Source: a bacterium
GTDB taxonomy: Bacteria > Patescibacteriota > Minisyncoccia > UBA6257 > GWB1-50-10
Length of the DNA stretch: 9,585 bases
NCBI GenBank assembly: GCA_021814805.1
Contig: JAKAHT010000015.1
Coordinates: forward strand, 1-9,585
Reading direction: 5' to 3'
Below are positions 5,991 through 9,585 of the stretch, in pieces (position 1 is the first letter of the stretch; every line of letters begins with the position of its first letter). Below the pieces are notes generated by a model that did not search any database, was not told the origin of the DNA, and was given only the letters and a program-made list of their open reading frames with translations. The translations under genes and the position numbers were made by a program.

Positions 5991-6305
5991 TTAGTTTATC
6001 TTCCCTATCAATACCTCCGTGTATTCCTGCCTGGAACCTTTGAGTTTCCTGTATCTGGTCTTTGAGTGATAACGAAAGGTTATTTTCTTATCGTGGCGGC
6101 CGGCAGAAACTATCTCCGATTCAACAGAAGAATTTGCAAGATAAGGCTTCCCTACCTTGACGTTTTCGCCATCGGAAACGAAAAGGACCTTATCAAAGGA
6201 AAATTTTTTGTCGTCTTTTAATTCTAATTTTTCTACCTTAAGCTTGTCTCCGGACTTCACTTTATACTGTTTTCCTCCGGTTTCTATTATCGCGAATTTG
6301 TTCAT
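5991..6305 (-). CDS. rplU: 50S ribosomal protein L21
   Basis: A 104-residue ribosomal protein of the large subunit that binds 23S rRNA. The family start FAIIETGGKQYKVKSGDKLKVEKL (4-27) and the basic C-terminal signature KTRYRKLKGSRQEYTEVLIGKI (82-103) are clear, and the length is normal. In that signature Ser91 replaces the His usual in GHRQ. In most bacteria rplU is followed directly by rpmA (L27). Here the stop lies 2 nt from the end of recR on the other strand, so rplU is a single-gene unit and rpmA must be elsewhere or absent. An AGAGGG 3 nt before the ATG could serve as a short Shine-Dalgarno. An extended -10 (TGATATTCT) ends 9 nt upstream of the ATG. Confidence 0.97.
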   Translation of the reverse strand: MNKFAIIETGGKQYKVKSGDKLKVEKLELKDDKKFSFDKVLFVSDGENVKVGKPYLANSSVESEIVSAGRHDKKITFRYHSKTRYRKLKGSRQEYTEVLIGKIN

Positions 6306-6314
6306 AGCCCTCTT

Positions 6315-6344
6315 AGAATATCACGAACCGGCTGAAAATTGCAA
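6315..6344 (-). promoter_or_regulatory. Probable rplU promoter
   Basis: On the minus strand TTGCAA (6344-6339) is separated by 18 nt from TATTCT (6320-6315), with TGA just upstream of the -10 (extended -10). Nine nucleotides lie between the -10 and the ATG. The -35 overlaps the T-tract of the preceding terminator at 6341-6380, so the 99-nt gap holds a terminator followed directly by a promoter. Confidence 0.45.
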
Positions 6345-6380
6345 ATAAAATCCCGCCGATCTTATCGGATCGGCGGGATT
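6341..6380 (-). terminator. Rho-independent terminator of the 6405-7085 gene
   Basis: A perfect 13-bp inverted repeat, AATCCCGCCGATC (6349-6361) and GATCGGCGGGATT (6368-6380), has a 6-nt loop and is followed on the minus strand by TTTTATTT (6350-6343). It lies 24 nt beyond the stop of the channel-like gene. It has the same AATCCCGC/GCGGGATT foot as the hairpin at 112-145. Confidence 0.85.
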
Positions 6381-6404
6381 AAAGTCGTCTTTACCAAAAT
6401 GCAA

Positions 6405-7085
6405 TTATCTTTCAGTGTGCTCCCTGAGTTTGCCAATAAGATGTTCGGCATATTCCTTGCCGCCCAATCCAAAGGCCAAACCAAAGGCGATGGCGAGCAT
6501 CGCGATGAATCCGGTCACGAGAGCGTTTATGATAGCTACGGCAATACCGAGCTGAGACAACGACGCCAAGAAACCGAAAACAACTATCGCCCACCAGGTA
6601 AGCGAACCTAGGAAACCGGCTCCATGAAGCTTGGAAGCTTTGACGGAAGCAGCCACTAAATTCCTTAAGAAATGGGCAATAACGAACGCCGCGAGCATTA
6701 TAAGAACCGCTACTATTACGTTAGGCACGTAAAGCAGGACGTTCTGGAGGAAAGAAGAAAGCGAATAGAAGCCCAATATATCGGAAGCAGCCAAGAGGAA
6801 AACGACCACCAAAAACCAGTAAACCAGTTTTTTGAAGAATTTTCCGCTTTTTAGGCTGATTCCGGCCCGACCGAAGTATTCGCCCAACCCGAGGTTGTTC
6901 AAAAGCTTGTCGAGCTGTATCAAATCGACTATTTTCTCCACGAGCGTGCCCAAAAGTGAAGCCACTATAAGTCCTATAATGAATACTATGAGCGCTCCTA
7001 CTATGCCGGCGAGAGCGTTTATGACACCAATCCAGAGATTCTGGAGAGATGCTGCAACCACCGACGTCCAATCTTGAATAAACAT
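6405..7085 (-). CDS. Mechanosensitive-channel-like TM-helix-repeat membrane protein
   Basis: A 226-residue, almost wholly hydrophobic protein with about five transmembrane helices (roughly 17-46, 84-106, 117-141, 160-181 and 182-207). It fits the 'conserved TM helix' repeat family (PF05552) linked to MscS-like channels such as CmpX. Two similar units can be seen: residues 14-106, with the linker LDKLLNNLGLGEYFGRAG, and residues 113-185, with SKLHGAGFLG before WWAIVVFGFL. The end, IAMLAIAFGLAFGLGGKEYAEHL, resembles the pore helix and hinge of MscS. The chain stops there, without the MscS cytoplasmic beta domain. A role in sensing membrane tension or osmotic stress is inferred from the family only. 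It is a single-gene unit: divergent from the PHP gene and terminated at 6341-6380. A TGG-TATAAT box lies 43 nt upstream. Confidence 0.85.
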   Translation of the reverse strand: MFIQDWTSVVAASLQNLWIGVINALAGIVGALIVFIIGLIVASLLGTLVEKIVDLIQLDKLLNNLGLGEYFGRAGISLKSGKFFKKLVYWFLVVVFLLAASDILGFYSLSSFLQNVLLYVPNVIVAVLIMLAAFVIAHFLRNLVAASVKASKLHGAGFLGSLTWWAIVVFGFLASLSQLGIAVAIINALVTGFIAMLAIAFGLAFGLGGKEYAEHLIGKLREHTER

Positions 7086-7104
7086 TTCTTATAGCCTATT
7101 ATTA

Positions 7105-7114
7105 AACGACCTTT
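7105..7114 (-). promoter_or_regulatory. Leader element AAAGGTCGTT, copy 2
   Basis: The 10-mer AAAGGTCGTT (minus strand, 7114-7105) lies 14 nt after the TATAAT at 7134-7129 and 19 nt before the ATG at 7085. It is identical to the element at 661-652 in the leader of the other long-leader gene. Both genes encode membrane proteins. Its function is unknown. Confidence 0.4.
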
Positions 7115-7128
7115 TATTTCTTAACCTA

Positions 7129-7137
7129 ATTATACCA
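7129..7137 (-). promoter_or_regulatory. Extended -10 promoter for the 6405-7085 gene
   Basis: Minus-strand TGG-TATAAT (7137-7129) is a perfect extended -10. The 43 nt to the ATG give a leader of about 36 nt. The same bases read on the plus strand give TATACC (7131-7136), 9 nt before the PHP gene ATG at 7146. That is a possible weak promoter for it, but it lacks the TG extension. Confidence 0.5.
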
Positions 7138-7145
7138 AATAGACT

Positions 7146-7856
7146 ATGAAAATTAAAACCAATCTCCATTTCCACACCAAAGATGATATAGAGGACAAAA
7201 AAGGCGCTTCCCTCGTAGCCGATCACGATCTTTCAGAAGGACTAAAAAAAGCCAAAGAACTGGGATTTCAAGTACTCGCCGTCACCTGCCATAATTTCGT
7301 GACCGACGACGAAAAATATTATAAAGAAGCTGATGAACTCGGCATAACTCTCATACGGGGCATAGAAAAAAGCGTGGAAAAAAGAGACGTTCTCATACTG
7401 AATGCCGACAAATCGGCCGAGAAAATAGAGACTTTTCAAGATCTAAAAAAATATAAATCCGGGCACCCAGAATCATTCATAATCGCTCCCCATCCTTTCT
7501 TCGACGCCAAGCATTCACTCGGCGAAAAACTCGAAGAAAACGCGGATATCTTCGATGCGGTGGAGTATTCCTGGTTTCATTTCAAATTTTTGAATTTCAA
7601 TAAAAAAGCTGAATATTTTTCAAAAAAGCACAACATTCCCGTCATCGCCACGTCCGATACCCACCATCTCCATAAACTGAACGGCAGCTACGCTTTTTTG
7701 GAAGCCGAAAACAATTCCTTGGAGTCAGTGTTCAAAGCTATAAGGGAAAACAAAATAGAAAACTTTTCGCCGCCGACTAAATTTTGGAGCGGATACACCT
7801 GGCGCATAATCGGAAAAACATTCTTGAACATTCTTAAACCCTCCAAAGACGATTAA
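7146..7856 (+). CDS. PHP-domain metal-dependent phosphoesterase
   Basis: A 236-residue protein with the PHP motif set in order: HFHT (His8, His10), VTCHN (His49), GIE (Glu74), APHPF (His116) and SDTHH (Asp171, His173). These would bind a two- or three-metal centre for phosphoester hydrolysis. Family members include polymerase-associated PHP domains, histidinol phosphatases and 3'-5' nucleases such as YciV/TrpH. The substrate here cannot be read from the sequence. The second motif has Cys48 where most relatives have Asp (TDH); His49, the metal ligand, is kept. The C-terminal tail (about 210-236) is basic and aromatic (WSGYTWRIIGKTFLNILK) and might associate with membrane. There is no signal peptide. 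It is divergent from the channel-like gene and ends 1 nt before the stop of the convergent pilin gene. Confidence 0.85.
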   Translation: MKIKTNLHFHTKDDIEDKKGASLVADHDLSEGLKKAKELGFQVLAVTCHNFVTDDEKYYKEADELGITLIRGIEKSVEKRDVLILNADKSAEKIETFQDLKKYKSGHPESFIIAPHPFFDAKHSLGEKLEENADIFDAVEYSWFHFKFLNFNKKAEYFSKKHNIPVIATSDTHHLHKLNGSYAFLEAENNSLESVFKAIRENKIENFSPPTKFWSGYTWRIIGKTFLNILKPSKDD

Positions 7857-7857
7857 C

Positions 7858-8295
7858 TTACCAAACACAGGAAGTCTTGGAGTCGCAGGTACCGCAGTGC
7901 GAATCGACGGTACTCGTCTGATAAACCGTGTTCCCCCTCGTATCCACGCAGTAATAAGTGGTCGGAGTTTGGCTTAAGAGCTTAGCCCAGACGGCGACGT
8001 CGTTCGAGAACGAATGAACCCCGGGCTCCACTCCTCCGGTACTCCCCTGGTTTTGGATATCGGTCATAATCGACGTAACGGCCGAGCGCAAAGCGTTGTC
8101 ATTATAATAACCGGTTGCCTGGTCGTAGTACGTTTCTGCCAAAGCCCTTATTTGATTGACATCCGAGATGATTCTCGTGTCTTTAGCCTTGTTTCTCGAT
8201 GGCCCCAAAGAGATAAGAAGAAGGGCCGATAAAATACCTATCATGGCGACCACGACGAGCATTTCAATGAGTGTAAAGCCTTTGTTTTTTTCCAT
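7858..8295 (-). CDS. Type IV prepilin
   Basis: A 145-residue pilin precursor. The leader MEKNKG ends in Gly6, and the mature protein starts FTLIEMLVVVAMIGILSALLL, with Phe at +1 and Glu at +5. This is the class III signal cut and N-methylated by a prepilin peptidase such as PilD. Residues 7-30 form the hydrophobic assembly helix. The globular part (about 35-145) has four cysteines at the end (YYCVD, HCGTCD, SCVW), which probably make a disulfide-stabilised loop. This form, with a YYCVD stretch, is familiar from Patescibacteria pilins. It would be inserted in the membrane and assembled into a pilus for attachment, twitching or DNA uptake; major or minor status is unknown. It lies 26 nt downstream of the larger pilin gene and may be co-transcribed with it. 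A TGG-TAACAT box 6 nt before the ATG may add its own start. Confidence 0.9.
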   Translation of the reverse strand: MEKNKGFTLIEMLVVVAMIGILSALLLISLGPSRNKAKDTRIISDVNQIRALAETYYDQATGYYNDNALRSAVTSIMTDIQNQGSTGGVEPGVHSFSNDVAVWAKLLSQTPTTYYCVDTRGNTVYQTSTVDSHCGTCDSKTSCVW

Positions 8296-8301
8296 AATTA
8301 A

Positions 8302-8310
8302 ATGTTACCA
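8302..8310 (-). promoter_or_regulatory. Possible extended -10 for the 7858-8295 pilin
   Basis: Minus-strand TGG-TAACAT (8310-8302) lies 6 nt before the ATG at 8295, the same spacing as at the neighbouring pilin gene. TAACAT is a weaker -10 than TATAAT, and the 26-nt gap also allows read-through from the upstream gene. Confidence 0.3.
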
Positions 8311-8321
8311 CAAAGTTTGAT

Positions 8322-9542
8322 TTAAAGATGACTGTAAAGGGCCTGAACCTCCGCCCCGGAGAGAACTCTATTGTAGATACGGACATCGTCGAGATTTATT
8401 GTGGGGGTCCAATAATTACTGGAATATCCTTCGATAAGCTTATTGACATACAACCTTGTGTCCGGAGGGTTTATATATCCCTTGGAAATTCCGTCAACAT
8501 AGAGATTCACCACCGAACCGTTGGATGTCCAGCATAAATGGACGTTCCGGCCGGCCAGAGAAGAAGAGAGTACGGCGGACGCGTTCCCCGTGCCGTCCCA
8601 TGCTTTATAGCTGCCGTCGTAAGCCCTGAAAGCAGCATAGGAACTTTGATTCAAGAGTAAACTGCCGCTACCCGAACCGCCTATATAAAAATCAAAAGAA
8701 GTACCGACAACATATCCGCTGAATTTGGTGCAGACCGACCAGGTGGTCGCGGCATTAAGAACCGGAGCGGGAAGCAGGACGCGAGCGGTGACGTTGTGAC
8801 CCAATCCCATAAGCCCCGTCGAACTCCAAGTCGCCCCGTCCACCGTTCCGGTACCTCCCCTGCCGGATTTGTCATATGTCGTAAGCCCGCTTTTTTCATT
8901 CATAGGCCAATACCCGACGAGTCCCGTATCACCATAATCAAAAGGCAATAGAGAAAGATTTGATCCCACCTCGTAAAGATCCGGGTAAAAGCCGCCATCC
9001 TTCGAGACCGCATCAGCCTGGCCTCCTAATTTGTATTTTTGGGATTCCATGGAGGAAGCCAAATCCCAAGATCCGCCCGGGGTATAGGTATAGTAAAGAC
9101 CCGATGAAGTGTTGTTTATGGGATCAACGGGAAGCTTGGAGAGAGGAGAACCCGAGGATATGAGATTGAAATTCACCGGAACCCAGCCCGTGCCATCCGT
9201 CTTAGCGTAGGTGGAAGTCGAAGCACAATGATATTGTGAGCCGGAAGGAAGAGCCGGGAGTCCCAGATTGGCGCAAGTCGAAGTGGAATCAGGAATGGAA
9301 ACATAGGTAGTGGACGCTTGCCCCATGGAATTCGTATATCTGTCCGTCTGGAAAAGAGCTAAGGCACTGTTTAAGGCGGCCAAATCTGAAAGCCTGGTTG
9401 AATCCCTTCCTTGCTTTATGAGCTCCGAGGGATTTAAAACCAGAACTACGGCCGTCCCTAAAACCCCCAAAATGGCTATCACGACTAAAAGTTCTATGAG
9501 AGTGAAGGCTTCTTTCCCGCCCCTCTTAAAACCCCCTAACAT
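8322..9542 (-). CDS. Type IV prepilin fused to a LamG-like domain
   Basis: A 406-residue pilin precursor, far longer than ordinary pilins. The leader is 12 residues (MLGGFKRGGKEA) and the assembly helix is FTLIELLVVIAILGVLGTAVV (13-33), with Glu17 at mature +5. Position -1 is Ala12 rather than the usual Gly. Residues 34-205 form the pilin-type head, with DPINN (140-144) and YTYTPGGSWDLASSMES (151-167), typical of Patescibacteria pseudopilins. From about 206 to 406 is a concanavalin A/LamG-like jelly roll (LamG_3 type): it begins GLVGYWPMNEKSG and ends NLDDVRIYNRVLSGAEVQALY, both hallmark ends. Cysteines are at 90, 106, 271 and 337. LamG folds bind glycans or proteins, so a pilus-tip or surface adhesin is inferred. 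The start is supported by TGT-TATAAT ending 6 nt upstream. The smaller prepilin follows after 26 nt. Confidence 0.9.
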   Translation of the reverse strand: MLGGFKRGGKEAFTLIELLVVIAILGVLGTAVVLVLNPSELIKQGRDSTRLSDLAALNSALALFQTDRYTNSMGQASTTYVSIPDSTSTCANLGLPALPSGSQYHCASTSTYAKTDGTGWVPVNFNLISSGSPLSKLPVDPINNTSSGLYYTYTPGGSWDLASSMESQKYKLGGQADAVSKDGGFYPDLYEVGSNLSLLPFDYGDTGLVGYWPMNEKSGLTTYDKSGRGGTGTVDGATWSSTGLMGLGHNVTARVLLPAPVLNAATTWSVCTKFSGYVVGTSFDFYIGGSGSGSLLLNQSSYAAFRAYDGSYKAWDGTGNASAVLSSSLAGRNVHLCWTSNGSVVNLYVDGISKGYINPPDTRLYVNKLIEGYSSNYWTPTINLDDVRIYNRVLSGAEVQALYSHL

Positions 9543-9548
9543 TCAATG

Positions 9549-9557
9549 ATTATAACA
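9549..9557 (-). promoter_or_regulatory. Extended -10 promoter of the pilin genes
   Basis: Minus-strand TGT-TATAAT (9557-9549) is a perfect extended -10 with only 6 nt to the ATG at 9542, so the pilin-LamG mRNA is probably leaderless. The box is identical to the one at 694-702. Nothing else is recognisable up to the right edge of the window. Confidence 0.6.
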
Positions 9558-9585
9558 CTTGAAATCTAAGTTTATTACAGGTGGA

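Noticed and set aside
6069..6088. Small hairpin ATAAC/GTTAT followed by TTTCTT inside rplU, as a terminator for the recR strand
   Set aside because: The stem is only 5 bp and AT-rich, too weak to claim. The alternative AACCTTT/AAAGGTT pairing needs a loop of more than 30 nt.
6339..6611. Plus-strand open frame of 90 codons across the terminator and the end of the channel-like gene
   Set aside because: It runs through the hairpin at 6349-6380 and then antisense to transmembrane codons; the protein is low in hydrophobics and resembles nothing.
7898..7922. Perfect inverted repeat GTACCG/CGGTAC near the 3' end of the pilin gene, as a terminator for the PHP gene
   Set aside because: The loop is about 13 nt and there is no T-run after the stem on either strand; it lies in cysteine-rich pilin codons and is probably incidental.
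1..9585. CRISPR array, tRNA/rRNA gene, insertion sequence or anti-phage system
   Set aside because: No regularly spaced repeats, cloverleaf, rRNA stretch, transposase or defence-type domain was found; genes fill almost the whole window.

Overview
The window is a densely packed bacterial segment that looks like a member of the Patescibacteria (Candidate Phyla Radiation), most likely Parcubacteria. The evidence is a secreted protein with the GW(I)SF-type repeats common in that group, a type IV pilin fused to a LamG domain, a CysRS with Asp where most bacteria have a zinc-ligand Cys, small proteins, frequent ATA isoleucine codons and few convincing Shine-Dalgarno sites. TAA and TGA are used as stops, no gene contains an internal TGA, and code 11 fits throughout. 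The taxonomic assignment is inferred from protein character only.

Layout: at the left edge is the 5' part of a minus-strand membrane or pilin-like gene (1-95). After a terminator hairpin comes a minus-strand single-pass membrane protein (167-637). A divergent promoter region (638-710) then opens a plus-strand run of five closely spaced genes (711-5988): a secreted repeat protein, a CorA-like transporter without GMN, cysS, dnaB and recR. rplU (L21) converges on recR with a 2-nt gap. Next come a hairpin terminator and a minus-strand mechanosensitive-channel-like membrane protein (6405-7085), divergent from a plus-strand PHP-domain phosphoesterase (7146-7856). The PHP gene converges, 1 nt apart, on two minus-strand type IV prepilin genes (7858-8295 and 8322-9542), the second carrying a C-terminal LamG-like domain. 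No gene-free stretch exceeds 100 nt.

Functionally there are two themes. One is housekeeping: cysteine tRNA charging, the replicative helicase, recombination mediation and ribosomal L21. The other is the cell surface: two prepilins, a probable third pilin-like fragment, a disulfide-rich secreted repeat protein, a tail-bearing membrane protein and two membrane channels or transporters. No CRISPR array, tRNA, rRNA, insertion sequence or defence module is visible.

The most striking non-coding signal is promoter architecture. Seven gene starts are preceded by an extended -10 of the form TGN-TANNNT. In five of them it ends only 6-9 nt before the start codon, which predicts leaderless mRNAs. The other two have longer leaders (34 and 43 nt) that share an exact 10-mer (AAAGGTCGTT). 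Two intergenic terminators share the foot AATCCCGC/GCGGGATT, and a GC-rich hairpin with a T-run that would terminate rplU transcription lies antisense inside the recR coding sequence.
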